A DNA stretch of 64,000 bases from Begonia masoniana (GCA_022432975.1 CM039514.1:11718668-11782667); one strand, 5' to 3'; positions 12,130 through 24,217 are shown, counted from the first letter of the stretch. The notes: generated from the sequence alone by a model not told the origin. Program-made: numbers and translations.

Positions 12130-12460
12130 AAATATTAAAATTTACCATCAAAGTACGAGATGATTAATAAAATAAATTTTAAAGTATTTTTGTTAACAAG
12201 ATCACATTTAAAGGATGAATAATGTAATAAAACAACTCATGGTGGGTCCTCGATCTTGGATAACAACCCCCATCTTCGTGAGAACTAAGAATGAAGGGTC
12301 ATTCTTTGAGAACGGGGGTTGGGACTCCCAGAACGTTCCTCCGTTCTCCACTTTATAAATTAAATTTTAAAAAATTAATAGTGACTACTTCCAAAAACAT
12401 ATCAAACGATATCGGATTTGCTTAAATTTTTTACTACATGTTTAACATATCAAACATTTT
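12130..12460. repeat. Diverged partial relative of the 4661-5966 fold-back element
   Basis: Words shared in order with the left arm of that element: GTTCTCC or CTCCGTTCT, then ACATATCAAACGATAT, then TTTACTACATGTTTAACATATC. Further left, a TTTAAAGTATTTTTGTTAAC segment recalls its terminal region. No second inverted arm is present, so it is a fragment. Confidence 0.5.
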
Positions 12461-15400
12461 ATTTTATTTCAAACCATAAGCAAACAATTTATTTATTATT
12501 ACTATGTAATATTTATGCATAATTGAACTATCATCAATTCAACACTCATTTCACCAATATGAATGAATCACTTTCATACTTCCATTAACCATTAAAATCA
12601 TGTGTTTTATATAACACATCCCCAATTTAACATTGGATACTAATACGTAATCAAATAATTCAAGCTGTTCGTTTAAGCTTTTAACACTTTCTTTAGTTAA
12701 GGATCTCTTAGGCATTTAATTATTAACCACCAAACATGTCAAATTCATGCTAATATTTAATCTCTAAACTCAAACTTCAATCCACAACAAACTAATATAA
12801 TTTAATTTATCATTTACAAATATCACATATAACCAAATTTAACAACACGAAGATTATAATTTTCTTCTCCAAAAATCACTTCAATATAATTCTCTTTCAA
12901 TTATTTAAACCAAATTCATTCATTATCATCAAGGATTATCAATAGGCAATTTCATTATTTAATCCTCAAAATCTCCATTTTCTCCACTTAAACTATGTAA
13001 TTTTCAACATAATTTAGAAAATACTAAGATTATAGACTCTTACCTCTTTCAAGACCTTTAGCTATTCACTTTGTCCTTTTGATTCATAGCTTAAATGAAT
13101 GTTGTTGATGAGACGAATAACTTTCCTCAAGAGGTTGAAGGTCAAATCATCTTCCTTCCCCCTTAATTTTTCTCTTTTCTCTTTTCTCTCTTGTTTTTTT
13201 TTTTTTTTTTTTTGCCAATGGGGCCAATGACACGATCCCAAGCCGAGGTCGTGTCCTCAGCCGATCTTCTTTCTAACAAGTTTGTTCCTTTTGTAGGAGA
13301 CAACTATTTTGAAGACTTGAAGTGAGAGTCAAACACCCTAGACTTGGAGAAGCCTCTCCATATGCTAACTTGGAAGCCAACTCTCGGCCACACTAATTGT
13401 TAAAGGAGGAATTTGTTTTATTTTTAACAAATGTTGTAACTAAGCCCCTTTTGTCTTTTCTTTTAAAATACTCCTTAGTTTATTTCTACGTTTACATTAC
13501 ATGTATGGCTGAACACTTTGTGGAGGGAGAATGAGATGCATTTGAAAAGGAGAAAGTCTATGTGATCGTGGGAGAGAGAAGATGGAAGGAGGAGTGTACT
13601 TGGCCGATGAAGTGGCCGAAAGAGCACGTGCCTTCTAGACCATTCTTCCTCTTTTTTGAGCTGAACCCTAATTGTAAATGGAGGAGGTATTTAACTCTTT
13701 TTAGCTGCTGTAGCAGCCATATTTGTTTTGAATGAAAAACTTAAACTTGTTTTTCCAAAAATTGAGTCTCTTCTAGTCTCAAATCACACCGCGCCGGTGA
13801 GTCATATTCGAGCACTTTGGGTAACATTGTCTTCAAAGTTTGTGAGTATACTTGGAAGTTCTTATTATTGTTCTTTTCTCTGTCTTCTTGGAGGGTAGAA
13901 ACCATAACAAAAGAGTAAAAACTCACCCATTGCAAGCTGAAGTGTTCTTCCCCTAGAAGGACCTTACACCCGAGAGGTGCACATTTTATCACCTTCAAAA
14001 CCAGCAGGCTTTACCATTTGCACAACGTTTTGTTCACAACGAATCAAACCTTGAAATTTTCAGGGTCCCTCATCCACACCCACACCCCAAGTAAGATTGT
14101 GTTCAATTTTCAAGTCATTTGGAGTCATACAGCAAAAGTTGTGCTGCCCAGAATTTCACCCTCTCTCGCCCAACTTAGCAGTTTTCCGGACAGTTTTGAG
14201 CGAGTCTGATCATTCTGTGCATAACTTTCCAACCACAACAAATCTTCCTTTGAAATTTTAAGGGTGTTTTACACACGCGGTAGGTAAGCTCCTATTAAAA
14301 TTTCAGAGCATTTGGATCTATTTTGCATTATTTACTATCTGTTGGAATATGAGAAACCTCGATAATTGTCAATTGAAATCCGAGTGGAACTAGTGTTTGT
14401 GTTGTCACATAAGTTGCCATTAGTTGAAGCATGTCAGCCCTTAAACCATTTTCTAGAGAATTCTTAAGATAAAATTACATTTTTATCCAATTTATCTATT
14501 AAAATATATCATTTTATTATTCATTGCATGGATTATTACAAAAATACTATATTAATTATCCTTTAGTTATATTTAATTTAAACTAATTAATTTAGATTAG
14601 TTCTAAGCTAATCACCAAAATTAACTTAATTAATCATGATTAGTTAACTTTAATTATCCACTAATTAGACTTTAATGACATGATTAGTCACTAATCTTTG
14701 AGTGACACGTGACAACACTTTATTAGTTGTCTAATTTATTACATTATCACATACTTTAAGATGTTAGAAACATTTCTCATTCAATGACTCCCTAAATTTT
14801 CATTCTAAAATCTAGTTTAGAGTGATTTGCCAAAGCAATGCAGTTTTTTGATAAAATTGACTCAATCAATTTCCAACATGCATAACTTTCACTGCATATG
14901 TTCAATTACTTTTATTTTAAAATTAATCTCTTTATTTATGTGTCTTGTTTATCACTATAAAATTTCAGATTTATCTGGTCACTACATTATCTGTTATTGA
15001 ATTTAAACGTACACGTGCTCCAATAAATAATTTTTCACTTTTATCATAAGAATTATTTTATATCATTTTTAATCACATTTAATTATTCATTGTGATTATT
15101 ATAGTTGATATTAACTAAGTTAATCACAATATATCTTTTAACTTAAATGAAATACCAATCTATCAATGGTCACCTCACTTGTCTGGATCAATAAAGTGAA
15201 AAAGATCATAAGTTCTTATCTTTATCCGTATCAATATATTATGTCAGTAATTGATTTAATTCAAATATTTTGGTCTGATTACAAAATTAAAACATACACA
15301 CAAATTATTAAATTATTAATAACATCAAAAGAAATTATAAATAATATTAAAAATTATTCAATCAAAGCAACGAGTCGTGACTTTGGATAAAAAGCGTTGC

Positions 15401-15637
15401 GGTGCTAAGAAAAAATTAGTCTTTGGACTTCTGAAAAGTCGTTGGTAACGACTATTTTATTACCTGGTAGGCACTGGGCATCGCAGGGTGGTGTGTAAAA
15501 AGAACCGTTGCAAATGACTCCATTGATATGACATGTTCATATTTATTTGTTGTGCAATATTTTTAATTTGATTGTGTAAGACAATATGAGTATTTTAATT
15601 GATTCGATTTCAAAAATTAGAACTATGGTTCATAATA
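12461..15637. other. Repeat-rich intergenic DNA without recognised gene
   Basis: AT-rich at both ends. The middle (about 13220-14340) has a different character: mixed-composition DNA with short open frames on both strands (for example 13998-13741 minus, 85 codons) that match no family I know. It could be an old non-coding LTR or other transposon remnant. A 20-base T run lies near 13195-13215. The last 50 bp before the MULE at 15638 contain its target duplication. Confidence 0.4.
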
Positions 15638-16260
15638 GCGAAATTACCAATTCCGACCACAAACTACGAGAATTATTCGTTTCCAACCACAAAGAATTTT
15701 TAACAATGCAAACCATAACGTATCAAATATGTGCCAATTCTGACCACGCCGGACGGACGGACTTGGATTGCGTCCGTCCTGACGTAATATTGGCCGCAAC
15801 CCGGACGGACTCAATAAAATAGCGTCTGTCTGCCTTTGTTGTTCAATAAGATGCTGCCACGTATTCTTTTCGGATTCTGTATTTCACCGTCCGTCTGGGT
15901 TAACTAACGAATTTACCTGGACGGACTCGAAAATATAGCGTCCATCCGGGGAATCGACTATAAGCGTTTTCCTAGGGCTGGGATGGAGCTCACAGTGGCT
16001 GCAAATCTCTCTCGATGCTCTGCAAAAATCTTGGACGATTATCAACCGAAAAACGCATCAGGTAATATCTTACTTCTTTTGTATTGATTTAGTTTAATTT
16101 TTAACGTTGAGAACGCAAAAATTCGAGCTCTAGGTAAAAATCGGCCTTTTAGGATTAGCCGGACGGACTCTATTTGAGTCCGTCCGTCCTGTGGATCCAA
16201 GGCCTTAACCAGGATGGACGCGAAAATAGTGAGTCCGTCCGGGCTTGGCTGTAAAGGCAG
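15638..16260 (+). repeat. Left terminal inverted repeat of MULE-1
   Basis: Matches 23691-23040 in reverse complement with moderate divergence and a few indels. It includes hairpin-forming pairs of GGACGGAC and GTCCGTCC separated by 8-20 bp near 15755, 15800, 15885-15950, 16160 and 16212. Confidence 0.85.
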
Positions 16261-16343
16261 ATTTTAACATTGCTTTGATTTTCAAAATTATTCGAGTTAT
16301 TGTGGCTAATCTTGGAAGTTTCCAATTTGAAGACTTTACTAAA

Positions 16344-17829
16344 ATGGCAGATAAAATTGCTTATAAACGAAAGAATGATTCGACGTCACAAGGTGGACCA
16401 TCGAAGCGGCCAACGATGTCACAGCCATCTCCACTGCCCTCACAGCCACCTCCAACTCCACGGGCCTCACAGCCACCTCCACCAGCCCCACAGTCAGTTT
16501 CACGGGCCTCAGAGCCACATCCACGGGACCACAGGCACTTCCAAGGGCCTCACAGCCACCTCCCAGCTCCTCACAGCCAGCTTCATCGGCCTCACAATCG
16601 AAGGACTTTCGCAATCAGCATTGTCGAGAGCAATATCAGCTGGATGCAGTACACCGAAAGGTGTCGTTGACAAAGATGGTGGACTTTACAGGTTGAGTCA
16701 ATTATTCTTACAAATTGTTTCTACAATATTTCGTTGAACTAGTCTTATTCATTTGTTATTAAAAATTTGCAGGGTGGGAGTCCTTAGAAATAAATGAAAT
16801 GTTTGACAGAATCGGAGTACAAGGACTCTACACTATACGGGGAGTCTGCTGTGAAAAAATTGTTCGCCTATTCTATGCGAACATGAAATTTTCTGGGAGG
16901 TCGGGAACCATAAAGACCTACATAATGAGTGAAGAGTACGAAGTGACGGCACATGTTGTGAATCAGGTGCTTGGCTTTCATGCAGAAGAGGCAGAAAGGT
17001 ACTACCATGCCCAGAAAAAATGTCTCGTGCTCGCAACAACGGAGGGAATAGCGTTCATTAGACAGATTCATCGGAACGCTGATATTGTGGATTTTGTGAA
17101 GCCAGGAGCGAAAGATATGAATGTGAAAGCTCGCGTCATCCACAACCTTCTAGCACACACCCTTCTGCCGCGCGTTGGACATAGAGATCATGTTAGCTAC
17201 ATGTGTCTCTATGTCATGGAGAAATTGTATAGCGGCAACCTCTTCGAATCCGGCTTTGTGATTATGAGTCACATGAGCGAGATCTCACGCACACGCAACA
17301 AGAACCTCGCGTACACTGTCTTGATTCAGAAGATTATTGAGCATTTTCAGATTCAGTTACCGCGAGGGGCGCAGACTTTATCATAGCGGCCCGAGGATGC
17401 ATTTGGCAGGCTGCATTTGGTGAAGATGGGCCTCAAGGAGGTAGGCGGAAGGTGGATGGAGGGGAATGATGTTCAGCCCCCCTTCCTGTGCTACAACACC
17501 CTCGTCGAGGGCAACCCCTCCCTCATATCGTGCCTCCCACGAATATGGATTCTATTAGGGCGCAGATAGAGTCTGTTCGAGCGGAGGTGCAGGCTGTTCG
17601 AGCAGAGGTGGCTTCTGGTTGAGCAGAGATTATGGAGTACCTCGGAGGTATGATGGAGTACCAGAGAGAGACGAGACAGATCTTCCAGGATTGGATGGAG
17701 GCCCATGCCTTGGATCCCGACGATCTTGGGAGAGATGATGATGCCGATGATGAGGTAGTCCTGACCGGGGGTGGAGATGACGAGGGTGTGCTGCCGGGGG
17801 CTGGAGATGACGACGCTGTCGAAGCTTAG
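16344..17829 (+). pseudogene. MULE-1 accessory protein, Transposase_32 (PF20167-like), broken
   Basis: The likely start MADKIAYKRKND at 16344 leads into a Pro/Ser/Gln-rich tract with SQPPP repeats. The frame shifts inside that tract: the ending that fits the family (HCREQYQLDAVHRKV..KMVDFTG) lies in another frame at about 16598-16691. A good intron follows (donor after 16691, acceptor before 16773), and exon 2 encodes GWESLEINEMFDRIG, VVRLFYANM-like IVRLFYANMKFSG, and HNLLAHTLLPRVGHRDHVS, typical of the 'putative plant transposon protein' domain found in plant transposons. A stop at 17384-17386 (LS*) interrupts it. A further in-frame tail of acidic D/G-rich sequence ends at 17829. Its biochemical role is unknown. 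It faces the transposase gene tail to tail. Confidence 0.75.
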
Positions 17830-20179
17830 GTATATTTGAACCCATTTTTCTCATTATTAGTTACATTTCAACCCATTATAATCTAACTTTCTTTTATTAC
17901 GTGCAGAGAGGGGACGATAGAGGGCGATGCAAAAATATTTATTTTGATGTATTTGTTGATGTACATTATAGTTAGATTCATTAATTTGATGTACATTAAT
18001 TAGATTCATTAATTTGATGTACATTAGTTACATTTATTTTTGTTGGATGCAATTGATTTTTGAGCCAAAATACTGGAACTGTTTGGATATTCAAATATGC
18101 AGGATGATACTAGCTGTGGGGGAGTCTAAAAACAAAGGAAACTCTGCCCAAATTTCTAATTTTTTATCACTTGAATTATAAAATACAATTTGTTGTATAA
18201 AATATAAGATGCATCAAATATGCATAAAATAAAGATGATCCGCTTTCCACCATCTTTATGTCATCGTCCGTCTTCCATCATTCTCTATTCATGGCCATTT
18301 TCCTGATTGCCTGTAATAGATTCCTGCACGTATTGAGAGTTATATGAGAACATATTATCAAAATTTTGTTTATGAGAATAATAGTGAAAATGTACCTGCG
18401 TCCCGCCAGCTGTTCGGAAACCCATAAATGTATCACGTGAAGCAGAAGCTCGTGAAGTGGATCCCCTCTCAGAACATGTGCGACTGTTATGTCCCTGACA
18501 TCCACATTTACGACACGACATCGTAGACTTATTCTTAGAAGTCAGAACACGTGGACCACGCAAAGCGGTAGAAGGCTCATCGACATCGCAAATTCTTCTC
18601 TTCTTTGGCCTACCAGGTTGGGGCCTTATCTGACCTGGAATGAATGAGGTCCTATTCTCTGGTTCTGGCCACATTTGTTGCCCATTAATGGGACGAATGA
18701 AGTGCGAATACATCTCCAAATATGTGTTCCTATGATAATATATATGAACATAATCTTCTATCGGCTTTCTTATCAAATTAATGCATGCAACGGCATGAAC
18801 ACAAGGGATTCCAGAAATCTCCCACCCCCGACATGGGCACTCACCTTCATTAAGGTCAACGACATATGTTTTGTTGTCGTTGCTAACTTGAAACAGTGCA
18901 TAAACAAATTCAGTATGAACAAGTAGAACAAACTAAGAAGGATATATTAGTATGAACAAGTTGAACAAACTTGAAACAATGTATTTCCCGCTAACACAGC
19001 ACTCTAATTATAAGCTGGCTCTTTCAGCCTCTCTAGCTTATTCCTAATCTTAGGACACAGAACATCATCTACCTTGAGCATCTCCTTGTGTTTTTTGACA
19101 ATGCGTGTCATCATGGTCTTTCGAATCATCTCGAACATCGTCAAAATCGGCATGTTCCGGGCCGGCAAAAAAACTGAATTGAAAGACTCACATAAATTAT
19201 TCAACCCCAAGTCACACTTGGGAATCGTCGAAAATGCATGACTGGCCCAAAATCTAGGTGGTGTTCGTCGAAGCCATGCATGGGTATCTTTATTGAGCTT
19301 ATATACTTTCCTCATTGCTAGCTCAAAAATTCCCTTGTGGTGGCCCTGGCTGCATTTTACACCACATCTTTATACGCTAGGCCCCGAAATTGTCCTTTGT
19401 AGTTTGCATACATATGCCTTTGGCAGAAACGGTGTTCGGCTAATCCAAATATCTCGTCCACAACATTCAACAATCCCTGAAATTTTAAAGAAAAACAGGC
19501 TCAGATTAAAACAATATAACTTCTGCCGATCCAAATAATAATAGTAATAACAATATATACCTTCTGTCGATCCGACACAAATGTCCATCCTCAGCCTTCG
19601 TCAATGCCTAAGTCGTTTCACAATATCTCCAAAAACCACTTCCACGAGACTTGGGATTCTGACTCCACGTTGGCAACAACAATGGGATATATGCCATTGT
19701 TGCCATCAATACTCACGGTCGTGAGTAATTGGCCGGGGCAGGTTCTCTTCAGATGACATCCATCTAAACAGATAAGAGGTCTGCCCATATCCAACAAACC
19801 TGCTTTGCAAGCAGCCATATACATGTACATTTTTTTAAGGGTAAAGTACAATTTGGCCCCTACAACTAGATGAAATGAGCAATTTACACCGTAAACTTGG
19901 ATAATAGGCAAAAACAACCCTAATGCATTGATAATGGGCAATATGGCCCCTACCGTCATATTTTCTGTTAAAATAATACGTTTTGGTCACATGCCTTATT
20001 TTACTTCCAAAAATACTCTTCTCTCTTTCTCTCTCACCCTCGCTCTCTCCCTCTTTCTCTTCCAATTTCTCCATTGTTTTACAGGTAAAAACCTTCGTTA
20101 CTGAAGAGAACTTCTGTTTTTTTTTTTTGTCATTTACCTGCAACCGCTCAACAAACATTTAATCTTGTCTTTGAAAAAG

Positions 20180-20400
20180 TCCAGAAATCACCAATCCAAT
20201 GGTCGTAATAAAACTCGTAGTAAATTGCGCAATCCTACAGAGCCACGAGATCATTTCAATTGAGGGAAGAAGAACAAACTCACGTACCACTGTCGCCGAT
20301 CAGGAGTAGCTTTATGAGGTAATCATAATCGGCTCGAGCTCTTGCAGGTGGAGCAGCCAGTTCAGGCTATTCTTCCTCTACAACGGGGAGCAGGATATTA
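20180..20400 (-). pseudogene. Captured RAB8 (RABE) plus UGT fragments, shortened left-arm copy
   Basis: Reverse complement of the right-arm capture with two deletions. On minus the UGT piece ending AACTGGCTG runs directly into CTCCACCTGCAAGAGCTCG, the RAB8 start region. In the right arm the two are separated by about 390 bp, and GGCTG occurs at both deletion borders. A second deletion (borders with ATTT) removes the rest of the intron and the start of exon 2. No function is expected. Confidence 0.75.
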
Positions 20401-21085
20401 TTTGTCATGAGCAAGAAAACTACTCACTAACTTACTGGATTACAAGCTACTATTTGAAGTATATGACGGTTCCCTTTCGAGCAAGAAAACCACTCGCTAA
20501 CTTGACAGTTCGAATAGGTTCAGATTCAAAGAGGCGATGACTGAACTGCCCAGGAGCAGACTGAAAACCAGAAGAGTTGTCCCATAGAGAAACATCCATA
20601 TGTGAAACCCCCGGAGCTGGTCTACCGCTAACTGTTTCTATTGCCTGCTTCTTGCTGCTAAATAATTCTGGTGTACTGCCATCTATGAACCATTGATGAC
20701 CCTTCTATTCTAGAAGAATTATCATACCCCATTTCCCCATCAGTTAAGCACCCAGCATTACTTGGCATCCAAAAGGTTTTGTGCTGGAAAGACTACCACA
20801 GCAGCACTTTAAAATATTTTCCAATAACGTGATTATCAAAATACGTACTGTACCAAAAGCAAATAAAAAAACAAAGAAGACCATATAAGAATGTTCTTAA
20901 AAAATCACCCCAGAAGAAGATAAAACTAAGTTCATTGATTAAGTTAGCCCATCGTCAACAATTTAACAATGTCAAGATGGAAAATATATTTCATCCTACT
21001 CCTTAAAATAGTAGCTTGTAATCCAGTAAGTTAGCGAGTGGTTTTCTTGCTCATGACAAATAATATCCTGCTGCCCGTTGCAGAG

Positions 21086-21200
21086 GAAGAATAGCCTGAA
21101 CTGGCTGAATTCGAAGAAACCCAATTCGGTTGTTTACGTAAGTTTTGGAAGCATGGCGAATGTCACAACTTTGCAATTGAAGGAAATGGCGATACTTCAG
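21086..21200 (+). pseudogene. Captured UDP-glycosyltransferase fragment
   Basis: The frame reads SLNWLNSKKPNSVVYVSFGS then MANVTTLQLKEMA, the segment that precedes the PSPG box region in plant UGTs (WL..KKPNSVVYVSFGS is near-invariant). Only about 38 codons are present, with neither the N-terminal acceptor domain nor the PSPG box. It lies upstream of and in the same orientation as the RAB8 piece. Confidence 0.8.
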
Positions 21201-21339
21201 TCGACACTTCAACTGACTGGCCAACACTTCTCAGGCTTAACGCCTTTGGGGTCAACACTTGTACACTCCGGTCGACACCCGGTTGCCTCTGTTTTCAATT
21301 TGCACAAAGACTGGTCGACACCCATTTTCGCAGTCTCTC

Positions 21340-21790
21340 GTGCTTGTTCTTTTCGATCTGGTACTCATTTCTCCTCTTTGGATCGTTTGCATCTTTCTTG
21401 TAATTTTTGTCGGCATTTTCGTTTTGTCGGAGGTCTATTTCATATTGTTGTTTGTCATCTTAGGGTTTTGATCGTTCGTCGTGATTGTTTACAATGGCTG
21501 CTCCACCTACAAAAGCTCGAGCCGATTATGATTACCTCATAAAGCTACTCCTGATTGGCGACAGTGGTACGTGAGTTTGTTCTTCTTCCCTCAATTGAAA
21601 TGATCTCGTGGCTCTGTAGGATTGTGCAATTTGCGAGAAATTATCATGGTTTCGTGCAAGGTTCTTGTTCATAATCTCTCTCTTGCTTCTTGTTTGTAGG
21701 TGTGGAGAAGAGTTGCCTTCTTTTGCATTTTTTTGATGGTTCATTTACTACGAGTTTTATTACGACCATTGGATTGGTGATTTCTGGACT
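21340..21790 (+). pseudogene. Captured RAB8/RABE small GTPase fragment (5' UTR, exon 1, intron, exon 2)
   Basis: After a pyrimidine-rich leader, ATG at 21494 opens MAAPPTKARADYDYLIKLLL then IGDSG. A GT donor follows 21566, the intron ends in TTTGTAG, and exon 2 starts at 21700 with [20 protein letters not shown]. The intron's presence shows capture from genomic DNA, not RNA. The P-loop is damaged: GDSGVEKS instead of GDSGVGKS, losing the glycine before the catalytic Lys. The piece stops at TTIG, before the switch II and G4/G5 regions. RABE GTPases act in post-Golgi secretion, but this fragment cannot bind GTP normally. Confidence 0.85.
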
Positions 21791-23039
21791 TTTTCAAAGA
21801 CAAGATTAAATGTTTGTTGAGCGGTTGCAGGTAAATGACAAAAAAAAAAACAGAAGTTCTCTTCAGTAATGAAGCTTTTTTCCTGTAAAACAATGGAAGA
21901 ATTAGAAGAGAGCGAGGGTAGGAGAGAGAAAGAGAGAAGGGTATTTTTGGAAGTAAAATAAGGCATGTGACGAAAATGTGCTATTTTAACGAAAAATATG
22001 ACGGTAGGGGCCATATTGCCCATTATCAATACATTAGGTTTGTTTTTGCTTATTATCCAAGTTTATGGTATAAATTGCCCATTTCACCGGTTGTAGGGGC
22101 CAAATTACACTTTACCCTTCTTTTAAATATCATCTTCTCCTTTCTATCCTTAACCACCAGGCCACCACCTATTACCAGTGTGCTACCTGGATTAGATCTT
22201 AATATTTCAGCTCTGTAAGAACGAAGTATCTTTAGTTGTTCTTCGTTCCTCCCGTAATTAACTTCTTTTACTTGGGTTCTTCCTCTTCTCCCAAGGCTTG
22301 GCTTAATGTTAACTTTATGTTTCTGTCTCACTGTCTCGATAATATCATGAATGTGCCAGTTAGGTTGACTTTTGAACCTATCTGCATAAGTTGTTGCCAA
22401 CCACTTTGCCGTCGCGTGTCGATTATCCAATACCCTTACACAATTGTGATTGTTACAGTATGACTTTATTTGGAAGGTCGCCTCATTTTGCATGGCCGAA
22501 GCATGCAGATGCCATTGACAATCTACTCCTTCACATTTTGCCGTCAGTCTGTTCCTCCCACTTTTAACAATCTTGATATCATATTCTTTTTTCAAAGAAT
22601 AGTCTCGTATTTCATTTCTAATGGCCTGCAAAGATATATATTTTCTACTCAAAGCAAAATCACCAGAATCTGCAACCCTTGTTTGTCTGCTTTGCACCTC
22701 GTCATCCTCAGAATTGAATGGTTCTAGTAGCTCATCGTCTAAAGTTTGCGAAATTGAACATACTTGTATTTGTCCATCACCCTCTAAGTGATCAAATGGT
22801 TGAATATCACCGTATATGACAGCGTCCTCCTCCATATACCAGTCTATGTTCGCAGGCTCATTTACATCATCCAATCTCTCAGCCATTTACAACAATTATC
22901 TGTACAAAAATCAAAATGTTATTCAAGTTAAACAATATCCTATGAATTGAATACAAAATAGTTTTGACAATAAGATAATTTGACATACATCAATAAACGA
23001 ACAGAAAAATTGAAAAAGAAAAAAAAAATAATTTTCTAC

Positions 23040-23691
23040 CAATTTAGCCTTCAGCCGGACGGACGCCTTATTTGGAGTCCGTCCGATTCGCATTACAGGC
23101 TGCCAATCGGACGGACGCTATATATAGCGTCCGTCCGATTTACTGCCTCTTCGTATTTTCAAGTTAGGGCTTGGGATTATCGCGTTAATTGTGTTACAAC
23201 TTGAAGTAAATGATTCAAACTTGATAAAATAATTACCAGAAACGCTTGTTGGTCGTAAATCTACGAAAAAATTGCAAGAGTCGAGAGAAAAGTCCAATTT
23301 CGTCGTCTTCTGTCGCCGTTTTTGTCGCCGGTGAAAAGTCCAAATTTCGCTTTCTGCCTGGCTTATAATCGATTCCCTGGACGGACGCTATATTTTCGCG
23401 TCTGTCCGGGTAAATTCGTTAGTTATCCCAGACGGACGGTGAAATACAGAGTCCGAACGAAATACGTGGCAGCATCTTATTGAACGACAAAGGCGGACGG
23501 ATGCTATTTTATTGAGTCCGTCCGGGTTGCAGCCAATATTACGTTAGGACGGACGCAATTCAAGTCCGTCAGTCCGGCGTGGTCAGAATTGACACATATT
23601 TGATACGTTATAGTTTGCATTGTTAAAAAAAATTCTTTGTGATTGGAAACGAATAATCCTCGTAGTTTGTGGTCGGAATTGGTAATTTCCC
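23040..23691 (-). repeat. Right terminal inverted repeat of MULE-1
   Basis: Partner of 15638-16260. It holds the same GGACGGAC hairpin motifs at about 23055, 23106, 23375, 23430, 23500 and 23555. The one at 23105-23140 is a perfect 36-bp palindrome centred on TATATA. Confidence 0.85.
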
Positions 23692-24199
23692 TTCATAATA
23701 TTCATTCTTTGCAAGTTATACATGAATTATTTATGAAATGTTCGAAGGATATAAATAAAAGAAGAGAAATATAGAAATAATTTACAACGTAAGTTGAACT
23801 TAACCTTGCAATGTAAAGTTGTAAATCTATATTGCATGGGGTTGACAAAATAATATTGTCATGCCGTCAAAAGTGATTGGTTGTATACATAATTTATAGG
23901 GTAAAATTCAAAATCTGGAGATCAAACAAATTTTTCGTGCAAAAAATGACTCAAAGTATAGAAAATGGACAAAAATGGCTTTTCGGCAAACAAGTGACCC
24001 CCCGCAGAGAGTGTTCTGAAGGATAACAGTTTGCCGCGTGCGGAGAACGGCAAATCGTTCTCACGAGGGGGTATATCAGAGGGTGAAGACTCCCAGGGCA
24101 CGTGAGGGGCACGTGCACGCGTGCGGAGAACAGTTTGCCGCGTGTGGAGAACGGCAAACCGTTCTCCGCACAAGGGGGCATTTCAGAGGGTGAAGATCC

Positions 24200-24217
24200 C
24201 CCCCCCCCCCCCCCCGC
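24200..24217. repeat. Homopolymer C run
   Basis: Eighteen consecutive C residues within the MULE-2 left subterminal region. The length is likely to be uncertain in the assembly. Confidence 0.9.

Larger units (their letters stand above)
19839..22117. mobile_element. Pack-MULE A (2279 bp), nested in the MULE-1 transposase gene
   Basis: Ends read GGGTAAAGT(A/G)(C/T)AATTTGG inward from both sides, with inverted repeats of at least 190 bp before gene-derived sequence begins. The 9 bp outside (19830-19838 and 22118-22126) read TTTTTTTAA and TTCTTTTAA, one mismatch. Removing the insert rejoins the transposase reading frame. The long arms themselves contain captured plant gene DNA (RAB8/RABE and UDP-glycosyltransferase pieces), so the element folds back over about 600 bp. 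The right arm is complete and the left arm has two internal deletions. Confidence 0.88.
18286..22886 (-). pseudogene. MULE-1 MURA-type transposase, split by a nested element
   Basis: Start MAERLDDVNEPAN at 22886. N-terminal MuDR DNA-binding region: YISLQAIRNEIRDYSLKKEY, CEGVDCQWHLHASAM and WHIHDIIETVRQKHKV. Coding runs to FKR at about 22127, breaks at the Pack-MULE, and resumes at 19829 (MYMYMAACKAGLLD). Next come CLDGCHLKRTCPGQLL (first catalytic Asp region of the DDE domain), FVSDRQK (second Asp), FCQRHMYANYK, LNNLCESFNSVFLPAR, a SWIM zinc finger (CPCRGWEISGIPCVHA) near 18830-18780 and a CCHC knuckle (CRKCGCQGHNSRTC) near 18510. The coding frame has in-frame stops near 19590 (just before GWTFVSD) and near 19352, where the family has Trp. 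The transposase is therefore dead, apart from the insertion. Confidence 0.88.
15638..23691. mobile_element. MULE-1: two-gene Mutator-like element (8054 bp)
   Basis: Both ends read G(C/G)GAAATTACCAATTCCGACC inward and are flanked by a perfect 9-bp duplication, TTCATAATA (15629-15637 and 23692-23700), the Mutator hallmark. Terminal inverted repeats of about 600 bp (to about 16260, and from about 23040) contain many GGACGGAC / GTCCGTCC words. Inside, a plus-strand gene (Transposase_32-like protein) and a minus-strand MURA transposase gene converge. The MURA gene is split by a nested Pack-MULE at 19839-22117. Both genes carry disabling mutations, so this copy is non-autonomous now. Confidence 0.92.

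Noticed and set aside
13741..13998. 85-codon minus frame as a gene
   Set aside because: No domain, no splice partners and repeat-like surroundings.
15640..16260. GGACGGAC array as a CRISPR array
   Set aside because: The words occur in inverted pairs with irregular spacing inside a MULE terminal repeat of a plant genome.
21494..21780. Functional RAB8 gene
   Set aside because: Only two exons are present, the P-loop Gly is changed, and it lies within MULE terminal repeats.
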